From NCBI GenBank assembly GCA_034401135.1, contig JAWZSP010000006.1:4526001-4590000 (forward strand): 64,000 nt of DNA, written 5' to 3'. Origin of the DNA: Volutella citrinella. Lineage: Eukaryota > Ascomycota > Sordariomycetes > Hypocreales > Nectriaceae. Of this stretch, positions 44,652-55,107 are shown one piece after another; within the stretch, counting starts at the first letter, position 1; every line of letters begins with the position of its first letter. The notes under the pieces are model-generated. The model saw only the letters and a list, made by a program, of their open reading frames with translations. It ran no database searches and was not told the origin of the DNA. A program made the position numbers and the translations under genes.

Positions 44652-45828
44652 ATGGTGCTCATTCGGGCCTTAACTTTTTTCAAAGAACCCCAAGGGATGC
44701 CCATCGCGGGTCAAGACATCAAGGTTCTGCAAAAAGAGTTCGACAAAGACTCTCCCCCCTCGCCGGGGGGGTTCACGGCGACAGTTCTCTACGCCTCGTT
44801 TGATCCGTATCTACGCCATCGATTGACCATTTCCAAACCTACCGAGTTTCCGCCATTCGAGTTGGGATCGTCCATTGTGAGCACCATTATTGTAAAAGTG
44901 CTCGCAGCGTCTCCAGATGCCGGTTTCTCGGTAGGCAGTTGTCTGATCGGCCGGGGCCCGATCCAGAACCTGATTAATGTCGACGGGAGTGCGGCGAGGG
45001 GTTTTCAAACCGTACAGAACCCGCGGTCTTTAGATCTCAAGTTCTTTCTCGGTCCCCTGGGCATGCCGGGGAAGACGGCCTTTGCTTTTTTCTATGAGGC
45101 TGCTCAGCCCAAAAAAGGCGACACAATCTTGATCACGTCAGCGTCAGGAGCCGTGGGCCAGATTGTGGGACAGCTGGCAAAGATCGAAGGCATGAAGGTC
45201 ATAGGCAGTGCTGGTTCTGATGAAAAGGTCAACATTCTTCGCGAACGGCTGCAGTTTGACGGGGCGTTTAATTACAAAAAGGTGGACGTTTTGAAAGAAC
45301 TCAAAAGACTCGCTCCTCAAGGATTGGACGGTATGTGCAGCAGTCCATCACTGAAAGTCCGCATCCTTTGGAGCCACTACTGATGCCGTCTACATTCTAG
45401 TGTTTTATGATAATGCAGGCGGTGTGCAACTGGAGGCTGCCATCGAATGCTTGAACGAGCTAGGTCGCATTGGTGAGAGTTCTTGCCAGCCTGTTAATCA
45501 TTTTACCTCTAACTGTCCTCCTCGCAAAGTCTCATGCGGCTATGCGTCCCAGTACAACGTTCCAGCGGATCAACGATACGGAATTCGAAACACCGGCTTG
45601 CTTATTGGCAAACGATTAGTCTGGAGAGGGCTCTCTATCAATCACGACGGCCTCGGAGCCCGGTACGCCGAGAAACATATGCAGACTGTTTCGAAACTCA
45701 TCGAAGACGGCTCGATCATGCCCTTACTTGATGTGACAAAGGGTATCGAGAATGGAGCCGAAGGATTGATTAGTTTGTTCAAGGGCGAAAATGTTGGCAA
45801 GGCTCTTTTACAAATTTCAAGTGAGTAG
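44652..45828 (+). CDS. MDR oxidoreductase, zinc-independent (LTB4-dehydrogenase/alkenal-reductase-like)
   Basis: Three exons (44652-45330, 45401-45472, 45530-45828) give 349 residues, with introns of 70 and 57 bp in phase 1. The N-terminal catalytic domain starts MVLIRALTFFKEPQGMP and includes LYASFDPYLRHRL. The nucleotide site is LITSASGAVGQIVGQLAK (SASGAVG), followed by VIGSAGSDEKV, then across the first splice VFYDNAGG and across the second GRIVSCGYASQYN. The tail GAEGLISLFKGENVGKALLQ is typical of NADPH-dependent alkenal/one and leukotriene B4 reductases, which reduce conjugated double bonds without zinc. The frame is open upstream without a better ATG, so the start is reasonable but not proven. 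Confidence 0.9.
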
Positions 45829-46042
45829 AAGGGTGGCAAAAGCAAGGTTGATCCAATCCGAGGCTGTAAGCTGGGATGGTCGACCAACCTTCAACAGGCT
45901 TGTTATGTTCTCATGCATCTATTGACCTCGGAGAGATTCGGTTCAAGTTGGGTGAACTCAGTAAAAATTGTGCTATGCCACGATACGCCTCCGTTATGCA
46001 CACATACTATGCAGACAAGAATAGAAACAAGGCCAAGTTTCT
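45829..46042. other. short convergent 3' region
   Basis: This short 3' DNA separates the MDR gene from the leftward regulator. Confidence 0.5.
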
Positions 46043-48639
46043 TCATGAGAAGAATCCAGTGGGGAGTGAATCAAGCTCCAAATGATCTAGTATGGGATCA
46101 AAGAAGGACAATTCTAATGCCGCGTCCTGGTCAAACAATTCAACATCAAAGGGTGGCAAGTCTAGATTATTGGCTCGCAAGGCCAACGGATCGAATTCTC
46201 CACCTTGTGCAGTGGCGACGCCATCCCCCTCGCCGTGCGAAGTGTCCAAGCCCGATGCGCCGGCGGTTTTGCCAGGATTTACCGTCTCTGCCGGGGCTAC
46301 TGCCGTTTCAGAGTAGAAATCTTCCTCGGCATATATAACTCTGACTGCATATTGGTCGTAAAGATCGATAAATGAGTCAAAAAGGTGACTAACACCTGCA
46401 GCAAAAGGCTCCCTAGCCGCCAGGTTTCTCAACGCAGCTGCAACGTCTTGGATCAGCTTCAGGTCCAGAGTATCCGACTTGGTAATGACGTTGCTGAATG
46501 CTACATATAGTGGTCGCAGTGAATACAAAGACAAAGACCTATCGTACAGTCAGCCCATGGCCCCCCCGGACGGACGGCAAGGGTACGCATTTACCAAGAA
46601 AGCGCTATGGTGCACTTTTGTCCATCGCCCGATGGCCGTAGGACGCGGTCGATTATGACCTTCAGGCTAGCCAGCGCCCTTCGCGAGTGGACCAGGCACT
46701 CGAGGAACAACTCAGAGCCCTCATGCGCCCCACTGAGCTTCGTGATAGAGGTCATCAAAGAATGAAAAATGTGCTCCAAGATCATCCAGTTGACAGCTAG
46801 GAAGTCATCGTTGCCTAGAGATTGCCCATTTCGAAGCTATGGGCTGTTAGCCTAGAGGCCAGTGTCCAGCCAGAAGCCACTTGTGTCTACTCACTTCTTC
46901 CATCTTCTTCCTGATTTGCATCATCCTTGGCTTCAGACCTCGAATTACGTCAGTCCGGAGCTCCCTAGGGCGTCCTTGGACGGGGGGGTTTCGAATCTCT
47001 CGGATGAACGCTTCTTGCACTTTGGCAAACTCGAGCAGGATCAGTAGTATTGCGTGCGATGGCCAGTCAGGTGTCAAAAGAGTTGAATCGGCCTCAAAGT
47101 CCACCGGCGATGATGGTTGGTTGTTTATCGCGGTCAGGGAAACGTTGAAAACCCTGCATTTGAGGAAGTCAAGCTGAGTTTGAAGACGATTGCTCTGCAA
47201 GCTTGACGGGCTGGCCTCCAATTGTCTGTTCAACGCAGCACAGACACCGCAGGCGACCGACTTCAGCTCCCAGCATCTTCTTACACCGCCGATCTGTTGC
47301 ATAAGCATTGCCTGGACAGGTTAGGGATTGAAAGTTTGCAGACTGCTTCTCACTCACCCCCGTCAACAATGCCTGAAGGAGTGTCGGATCCGGCCTTGCG
47401 CTCATGTCCATGACACGCAAACTCGCTGCTATCACACGAAAGTATTTGTTTCTGGATTTCTCTACGTAAGCTGTCATGCCCTCGCCGCTGTGCTCCGACG
47501 TGACTGTTGTCAACGAAAGGTAGACGAAGTAGTTGACGCAGATGATGCAGTGGAGTCTCGCCTCGCCTTCGACAGTCCCTTCGTAGAGTTGTTTAGCCAT
47601 GTCTTGAAGCTGGTCTGGAGAAGAGCAACTGTGAATGTCGAAAAATGAGGCTGTTTCTGGTGATCTGTACGCCACTGCAAACGGCATCAACATTTCTGCA
47701 CAATCGACCAAGAAGTCCATTATTACCTTGGATCATAAAGTACAAAAGATCCATCGGCGGACACAAGGACGCTATGTCCTGATGGAGTAGAGTGACCGCA
47801 TCCTCGATGGGGTCTTCGGGCTGATTGTCAGAGACCGTAAAGTTCTTTGCCAAGGTCAAGGCCGAGTCAAGAATACTACGCAACATGGAATTGACGGGCG
47901 AATCGCTGTAAAGTCTAGGGCGTAGATATCTCTGCATATCAAAATGGCTGACGGCAACATTCTCAGGGTTGCTGACTGGCGGTTCAGTTTCAGGTGGTGA
48001 TGCAGCTCTAGCAACATTCAACATTTCTGCTTGGAGCAGAGATGTCCGAGATCTCTGCCTGGGTCGCTGGCCAGGCTCTCCATCTGGCGGTGGTGAGTCT
48101 TCGGGGCTCAATCTTTGGGCCCGTCGCTTCAAGCTCGAAGCTTCTGTCATTTGCTGAGACACAGCATCGACATCTCGGACCGAGCTGGTTGAGACAGAGG
48201 AATGATGGACTGATTGCTCGAGGTGACTGATTCGAGCGACAAGTCCATGCACCAGTTCTCTAGACGGGATTAGCACTTGTCCAACAGCACTGGGGGCGAT
48301 CTGAGGCGTCCAGACGGTTCAATTTGGGGGCGATCGGTGCTACTCTGCTTTGGTCGCAGGCGAAGGCATTGGACACTGGCTACCGTGCAATTGTTGCACG
48401 GGTTTCCTCGATCGCATTTGACCTGCCGCGTACTGAGCCGGTTGACCTTTGCCTGGCTTCACGTCAAAGCGGTGGGAGGAAGGAATCTTACCTTTCGAGA
48501 GTAGCACGAGTCGCACTTTAAGTCTACTGATCAGCCTCTCCATGCAGGAACAATGGCGAAGAATGGATTGCATGGACTAGCATACCGCTTGAGGCACACG
48601 ATGGGGTTGCCAACGGGGTTTTGTCTGTGACTCAGCCAT
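46043..48639 (-). CDS. Zn2Cys6 transcription factor, likely cluster regulator
   Basis: Eight exons (48639-48586, 48515-48492, 48422-48316, 48259-47727, 47674-47358, 47311-46895, 46836-46595, 46538-46043) give 729 residues, an exact multiple of three. Introns are 46-70 bp, two with GCTAAT/GCTAAC branch sites. The zinc cluster C19-x2-C22-x6-C29-x5-C35-x2-C38-x6-C45 is assembled from exons 1-3; exon 2 is a 24-bp micro-exon coding CDSCYSRK. A short coiled coil (ELVHGLVARISHLEQS) follows, then a long fungal regulatory middle domain (ASLCPPMDLLYFMIQ, RNKYFRVIAASLRVMDMSAR). The acidic C-terminus FDPILDHLELDSL may activate transcription. Position within the cluster suggests pathway-specific control. 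Confidence 0.9.
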
Positions 48640-49706
48640 TAATCGAGCATCCGTTGAGACAATGGTGATGGTGTGGGCCAAGATCAGTCTTGGAAGAGAA
48701 CAAGCCCCGCTCGGATGTCCGAGGGAGCACAGCTCGACTCCTCCAGGATTAAATAATAGAGGGGCCGGCAGCCAGAGGCTTACCCCTCACATGGCCCACT
48801 CCTTAGCTCGTGGAGTGACATGGACCCTCGCTAATCTGGGTTTGATAAGCCAGTCATCTGAGCCAATTAAATCGCCGCCCTTCGCAAGTACGGGGAAGCT
48901 CCACTCCAAGATAACAGCAAAATGATGTCCCCTGCCACAATGGAAAGATAACAGCCTGAGGTGTACTTTTTTTCCTTGGCGAGCGCACATTGATAATTAT
49001 TTTCCCAGCCCACGCTTTTGGTAAATAAGAAGACCTTTGCAAGTCTAGAATTACCTTGATTTCCGCTGCACCGCCCGCTAGCCTAGCACGAAAACATTGC
49101 TATCGTCTGTGTAGTTGGGTTCAAAGTGCTCACGACGCTAACCCTAGAACACTTGATTGACTTCAGTCGTCTCACGAACCACAGGCTGTTTATCTCAATA
49201 ACCAATCAACCGAGAAGAGTGGGAAAGGATGAGAGAAGAGAAAAAGAGTTCCTTTAAAGGGCTGCACATGATCATAGCTGGCTTCGGCGACCTCCCCGCG
49301 ACAATCGAGAGCAAGCTGCGATGCATGCATCCTATCCTCTCCTCGTAGAGGTCCATCAACCTATCCGGAACTGTGGAGGCATCCTCGACTTCTTGCCCAA
49401 CGGCGGCATGTATACTACACTTTAGAAGATGACGAGGTAGCCAAGAAGCTGCAGGAGGTGTGCGTCAACCATGCCGAGACCAATCATTACAAGGCGCACA
49501 AGGGAAAGGTCATGTGACTTGGAGTATTACCAACAGTTCCTAAAGGCAACTTGCAACGGCAGGCCCAGGCAGACACCTTAACGCAGCGAATTGTACCGCG
49601 ATTGGTAGAATCAAGCTGCACTACCAACGTCAACTTGGTCAGTTGGGATGCTTGAATTGGGCGCACGCATGAGGGGCGCCTGCTCCTCCAATTGCCTGAC
49701 TTAGCT
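48640..49706. other. upstream region of the regulator, no gene seen
   Basis: This contains the promoter of the leftward regulator and 3' DNA of the leftward esterase C. Only short frames are open. Confidence 0.5.
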
Positions 49707-51385
49707 CTAGTAGCCATTTGCATCGAGTTGGACATTGTAATATTTACAAACACCATCAACGACGTCATGATGAATACTCTCTCCACTGACTGCGTCGCTT
49801 GCGTCGAAAAGCCTGAGATCATCCGGCGACGTTCCTATGGCAGCCCACCCTGGCCCCAGTGCTGGAAACCTTGCGAAGTTGGCCCAAGCTTGCTGCATGC
49901 TTCTGCTGAGACGAACTTGTTGCTCAGTAGTCCTGTTATCTTGTCGGTAGGTTCCAAAAACCAAGGGAATTTCAGAGGTATGCCAAGCCCCTGCCCTCGG
50001 AATGGGTTGATTGTTTGGAAAACTGGCATTAAAGTAGTATCGCCAGACGCTCTGTCTGGAATTAGCAGCCGCATATGCGATCTTGGATGTAGTACACGTA
50101 TAGGTGTAGTCTGTTGTAATAAGCGACTTGAGTTCCATATCGGTTGCATTGACTGAGTAAGCCGAGCGTGCAAGCGCTTTGGCATCTGCGTTATTTCCAA
50201 ATAACCCGTCAAGCAGCACTTGCGGAGGCGGCATGACTGATGCTAAAGCAGTTCCCTCGTCGGCATTTGTACCAATCATGACAGGAACGTTGGCAACTTG
50301 TTTTTGACTTATGGCGTCTTGAAAGGAAGGTCCGTTGGTTGCATTGTCGACGACTGGCGTAAACGAGAGCGCATGGGTCTGGAGAGCGCTCCGAATGGAT
50401 TCCACTGGAGCTTTGGAGACACAATGCAGATGCGAGGACGTCCTTTGAGGTTCATTGCAACCCAATGCATTGACCAATGTATTCCAGGATTCTGTATTGT
50501 TGCTTTGAGGTCCAAAGGCCTGACTTTGCAAAATGGCTGCACGAAATTGCGACGGAGAAGGGGGGTTGACGAGCAACTGCTTAACTGACCAGCCACCAGC
50601 AGACTCGCCAAAAATTGTGACCTTTGATGGATCACCTCCAAAAGCTTGGATGTTCTTCTGTACCCATGATAAGGCTTTCCGTTGGTCCATGAGCCCTATG
50701 TTCTGCTGCTCTAGCGGGATAGATGGGTCTCCTGGAAAGCCAAAGACTGTGATGTTCAATCAGTGGGATAATCTAGGGTTGTGAAGGGTGTTTGCAAATT
50801 ACCATTGGTTCGGTAGTTAATAGTTACGACAACGATGCCTTGATTTGCGGCAATAGATGAACCATCGTAGTCTGTAATCCGAGCGGAGCCGAGTGCGAAG
50901 CTGCCGCCATGGATCCAAAAAAGCACTGGTAAGCCTTTGGGAGGCACCGTCAAAGGTTTGAAAATGTTGAGATACAGGCAATCTTCGCTCTCTGGAAGCG
51001 GCGGACTGTTGAATATCCTCTTAAATTCGTCATCTAATCATAGTTTAACGATTGCTCTAAAAAACAAAAATGGTAGGCGAGATGAAATACTGGCAAAATA
51101 CTGGATGCAGGACGGCCGGAAATAGCTCGCATCCCAAGGGGAATCATGGGGGGTGGGATCCTGTGGAGGTTCAAAGCGCCTCGGAGGTGACTCTGCGAAT
51201 GGAATGCCCAAGTACTGATGCACCGGGAAACCAGGAGTTGAAGACACTTGACTCGTTTTGCCCACAACTACCACGTTGTCACGAAGAGTGGCTGTGGGGC
51301 GCGAAGCATCGTGCGTGCGGCGAGGATAGGCATAGGACGGAGAAAATCCAAGGCAAAGGGCGGTAAGAAGTAAAACAAGACGCAT
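49707..51385 (-). CDS. secreted carboxylesterase, type B (copy C)
   Basis: Three exons (51385-51091, 51033-50803, 50746-49707) give 521 residues; introns of 57 and 56 bp are in phase 1. The signal peptide MRLVLLLTALCLGFSPSYAY is clear. Core motifs: FWIHGGSFALGSA, nucleophile elbow FGESAGGWS with Ser224, GTNADEGTA and AWHTSEIPLVFGT. The segments TCTTSKIAYAAANSRQSVWR and ASFPNNQPIPRAGAWHTSE are near-identical in pattern to copy A at 29452-31145, and exon sizes and intron phases also match. The two are paralogs of the same age class or an old tandem pair split by the cluster. The role is extracellular ester cleavage. Confidence 0.94.
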
Positions 51386-52505
51386 GATTGCGACAGCGAG
51401 GATGAATGGTTTTAGCCTGAGAAGTTTGGGTCAAGAGGGAGCGCATTTCACTTCTTTTAAGAATGACTGGGCCTTGGTGCACGGACCATGAGCCGCGCTG
51501 TGTGATTGCATTAGTAACGCTGTCTGGTCAGCATGTTTTCGGTTGGAGTCGTTGTAAAATTAACTAAATGCACCAAGGCATCATAGTCAGAGTGTTGCTG
51601 GAGTGATTTTGATTGAAAGTCGGACGCCGGAACAAAGCCGGGAACTTGGTTCTTTTCGAGAGGAGTGAAAATTCAATCCACAGCAGGCTGTTTCATGTCA
51701 TATAGATCCACTTGAGGGGCCACAACATTTTTTTTTTAATTTTTGTGAGCTCACTTTTAGGTAAAGATCTGCTTCTCTCTTTGTCAGGGCCCGTTACGTA
51801 CGAAAACAAAAGGAAGCGCTGAATAACTCCTACGACTGACACGTCACGGCACGAAGGGGGATAAGCCTTTCCCCTGCTTACATCAAAATGATCGTATTTG
51901 ACAGCCCTTTCCGTCTGCATAAGCTTCGTTGAAGTAGGGATATCCCTTCAGATACCTCGCCTGCGGGCACCTACGTAGTCAATGCAATCTGCAACTCTAC
52001 ACACACGTGACCGCATCTTCGGCCGAACCCTTGTCGACGCCTGAATCTGTGATGGTGTACAGCAAATTAAACTTCGCCCAAGTGCATGGCTCGCTAGCGC
52101 ACGGCTGCAACGACTCTAGTGGGTCATTATCTGTGAATAGACGTCGGACAATTCGGAAAGTCCGATTTCGAGGCCATGATGGTGTATGGGACATCTAACT
52201 TCAGACTCGGGCCTCGGATTCCGATCCCGGTAAGTGGGGGTGGAGATCCGCTGACGGGCGTTTCACCGGACATTTGTGGCGTCCGGGCCAGACCCACAGG
52301 TGTGGTCGTTCACATGCCAACCAGTAAATATAAAACCACAGCCCAGAATGATATCCGAACTGTCTGCTCTCCTTGACCTTCAAGCAGCGAACGCACCGCT
52401 CCATTTGGTATGCATTACTCTCCCGGCCCAGCGGATCCTGCTCCAACTTGATGCTGACCAGCTTACAGCTCTACCAAACCACCAACTCTCACATTCATCA
52501 TCACC
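51386..52505. promoter_or_regulatory. bidirectional promoter region
   Basis: This is shared upstream DNA of the leftward esterase C and the rightward NmrA gene. A T-run lies near 51730. No gene is seen. Confidence 0.45.
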
Positions 52506-53426
52506 ATGCTTGTTCTTATCGCTGGCATCACTGGTAACCTCGGCTCCAAGCTTGCTCAGAGCCTCATTGCCCGTGGGCATCAAGTCCGTGGCCTAGGGCG
52601 TAATCCCCAGAAGCTCAGTCCCCAGGACCTGGCCGCGTTGGAGCATTTCGAAACCTGCTCCGACTATGATGACATCCCGGCACTGAATCGCGCTTGCGCC
52701 GGCGTCAATGCGGTCGTTTGTGCCTACAACATGGACCCCCGCCTGCAACTTGATGGCCAACTGCTCCTTCTCCGGGCTACTGAAAGAGCCGGGGTCGACA
52801 TCTACGTTGCTGCCAGCTGGAACGGTGATTGGAGCAAGCTAGCTCTCGGCAAGCATGAGGCCTACGACGCATTCGTGTCTTTCAGACACCACGCTGAGAT
52901 GACTTCTCCAATCAAGCCTCTTTACATGTTCATCGGAATCTTTGCCGAAACGATGTTCTCCACATTTGGTCACGGCCATGTCGGCCCAGACATGCCTCTG
53001 GTTTGGGACTCGGAAACTAAGACTATGAACATCTGGGGTTCCGGCCATACCACTTGGTTTTGGACTACTGAAAAAGATGCTGCTGAATTCACGGCGGAAA
53101 TCATTCAGCGAGACGACGCTGCTCAGGGTGGGTTCTGGAATGTGTGCTCTGGTGCTCATTCACTCAGAGAAATCGCCAAGATTTACGAACGTGAGCGAGG
53201 GGTTAAGGTAAATCTCAACGTGCAGGGTTCTCTGAATGAGCTTGAGGCCAAGGCATTGAATGCTCGGAAGCTTGGGGATAAGCGAACCTATTACTTGTAC
53301 ACTGGGCTCTTTTATCAGCTGTTTGGCAGCAACGGAGAGCTCAACTTCCTTAAGTTGGACAACGACAAGCTGAATGTGCCTGGTACTTCTCTTGAGGAGT
53401 TTCTGAAGCAAATCCCTCAAATCTAG
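52506..53426 (+). CDS. NmrA-like NAD(P)-binding protein
   Basis: The single exon encodes 306 residues with an ATG start immediately at the fold: MLVLIAGITGNLGSKLAQSL with GITGNLG as the cofactor loop, then RGHQVRGLGRNPQKL. The middle carries AASWNGDWSK and MFIGIFAETMFSTFGHGHVG, and the tail has ELNFLKLDNDKLNVPGTSLE. It belongs to the NmrA/atypical SDR group, which holds both reductases and redox-sensing regulators. It differs in subfamily from the NmrA gene at 31912, but takes the same place next to a secreted esterase. It marks the right end of the metabolic cluster. Confidence 0.88.
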   Translation: MLVLIAGITGNLGSKLAQSLIARGHQVRGLGRNPQKLSPQDLAALEHFETCSDYDDIPALNRACAGVNAVVCAYNMDPRLQLDGQLLLLRATERAGVDIYVAASWNGDWSKLALGKHEAYDAFVSFRHHAEMTSPIKPLYMFIGIFAETMFSTFGHGHVGPDMPLVWDSETKTMNIWGSGHTTWFWTTEKDAAEFTAEIIQRDDAAQGGFWNVCSGAHSLREIAKIYERERGVKVNLNVQGSLNELEAKALNARKLGDKRTYYLYTGLFYQLFGSNGELNFLKLDNDKLNVPGTSLEEFLKQIPQI

Positions 53427-53755
53427 TCCTGGGAAACCTGTATGTATCGAGTTGCTCATGGTTTTAAGTTTGTAAACAAACAAGCGGTTCGATTTGTTTC
53501 TCTGACGACCCCTTGGATTTCCAAAGACAATGACTTCGACGCCCACTCAAAAATCTGCACTTTGTTAACCTGCGGTCTTGATAAGACGCTCGAGGATTGC
53601 TCTGTTCGCGGATACGAGGCTGCGCAGTGGCCCAGTCTGAACGATTAATAGCTTGGCAGCCTCCTGCCGTAATCAAGCCATACTAACATTGTGCAGGAAA
53701 GCTGTTAACCGAGAACTTATTCTTAACTCGCACTGGCCTGTTTATATTATTAGAT
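53427..53755. other. 3' region of the NmrA gene
   Basis: No gene is seen. The base composition is normal up to about 53740, where the AT-rich block begins. Confidence 0.5.
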
Positions 53756-53935
53756 AAAACATTCCAGGCGCTTGTCGCCCCTAACTCTAACCCCCAGCCT
53801 CTATAATGTCTAGGCTAATCCTCTCTTATAGCAGTTAGAATAATTAAAAGAAGTTAGTAGGATAGACTTACTTTTTATACCCTAGGTATTATTTATAAGC
53901 GATTCTACTAGAATTATCTATATAAATTATATATT

Positions 53936-54092
53936 AAAACCCATTTTAGAGTTAAGCCGACTTTAAGAAGTTAAAGAGTATACTTTTTTTAAAAAATAAA
54001 AACTAAATTTTATAATAATTTAAAATAATTTATTTTTTAATTTCTACTTTTTTTTTATTATATCTATTTTTATTAATTAGTTATTAAGTTTT
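53936..54092 (+). repeat. direct repeat copy 1, heavily mutated
   Basis: This reads ..CCCATTTTAGAGTTAAGCCG.. through ATTAATTAGTTATT. It matches the segment at 54715-54875, with most differences being C to T or G to A in this copy. Confidence 0.75.
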
Positions 54093-54714
54093 AATTATAA
54101 ACTTTAAGTTAAAAAATTAATATAAAACTCTAATTAAAATTAATATTAATATAAAACCTTTTTAAATATATTTATTATTTAAACTATTTTATAATATTAT
54201 TTTTTATTATTTATAATATTTATTTATTTATAATATAGCTCTGATATTTATAATAATTATTATTTAATAGATAGTAATTAATATTTAGTAAGGATTTAAA
54301 ATATATTAATATAATATAAAGTAAATAATAATTAAAATCTAAAATAGTTAGTAATTAATATTTCTTTATTATATAATAAGAGATAAATTAAAAAAATAAT
54401 AAATATAATAAAAATAAGTATATAATTATAAATATATACTTTTTTTTATATTATTATATTATTTTCTAAGCTTAATTATTAATTAGTATATTAAAATAAT
54501 TATTAAGAGTTATATTATTAACTAATATTACTTATTTATAATAATAAATTAAGCTTATTAAAAAGTATAATAATTATAATAATTATATTACTAATTATTT
54601 AATAAATAAAAAAAGCTAAGCTTAGAGAAATAAAAAGTAAAAAGATAGAAAGTAAAAAAAAATACTATAGTTTTTTTTTAAATAAATATATTAGTAACTT
54701 ATTACTTAAGTGTG

Positions 54715-54875
54715 GAAACCCAGGTCAGGGTTAGGCCGACCTTAGGAAATCGAGGGGTACACTTTTTTTGAAAAATAGAAAATAAACCTTATAGCGATTT
54801 AAACTGATTTATTTCTTAATTTCTACCTCTTCCCTTTTTTTCATATCTATTTTTGCTAATTAGTTATCGATTTTT
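54715..54875 (+). repeat. direct repeat copy 2, better preserved
   Basis: This reads ..CCCAGGTCAGGGTTAGGCCG.. through GCTAATTAGTTATC, a less mutated version of the segment at 53936. It abuts the 44-bp tandem repeat. Confidence 0.75.
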
Positions 54876-54893
54876 AAAGATCGTAGGGTATTA

Positions 54894-55040
54894 GTGGGTC
54901 TCACGCAAAAACATCATTGGCCCTGAGACTGGGCCGGTGGGTCTCACGCAAAAATCACCATTGGCCCTGCGACTGGGCCGGTGGGTCTCACGCAAAAATC
55001 ACCATTGGCCCTGAGACTGGGCCGGTGGTCTCACGCAATA
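54894..55040 (+). repeat. 44-bp tandem repeat, about 3.3 copies
   Basis: The unit starts GTGGGTCTCACGC and ends CTGGGCCG. Starts at 54894, 54937, 54981 and 55025 give spacings of 43, 44 and 44 bp. Copies differ at only a few bases. Each holds GGTCTCACGCAAAAA and ATTGGCCCTG. It ends 68 bp before the ATG at 55108, in promoter position. Confidence 0.92.
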
Positions 55041-55107
55041 ACAACTCGACCTGGGCATACCCAAACAACGTAAAACAAACAGAGCTTTTTAATAAAGACC
55101 TATTATT

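Larger units (their letters stand above)
53756..54890. repeat. AT-rich RIP-degraded repeat block
   Basis: This is about 1.1 kb of mostly A and T. It begins with a less damaged part related to the AT-rich repeat at 21180-21620 (CCTAGGTATTATTTATA..). It contains two directly repeated segments annotated separately. No frame survives. The pattern of C-to-T and G-to-A differences between the two segments fits RIP. Confidence 0.8.

Noticed and set aside
44553..44675. ATG in good context before the MDR gene (MELQSSWIPDIY..)
   Set aside because: The frame stops after about 39 codons and is not the frame of the enzyme; the start at 44652 fits the family better.
24621..53426. Secondary-metabolite cluster with backbone enzyme
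   Set aside because: No ketosynthase, adenylation, terpene cyclase or prenyltransferase motif is present in any frame I read.
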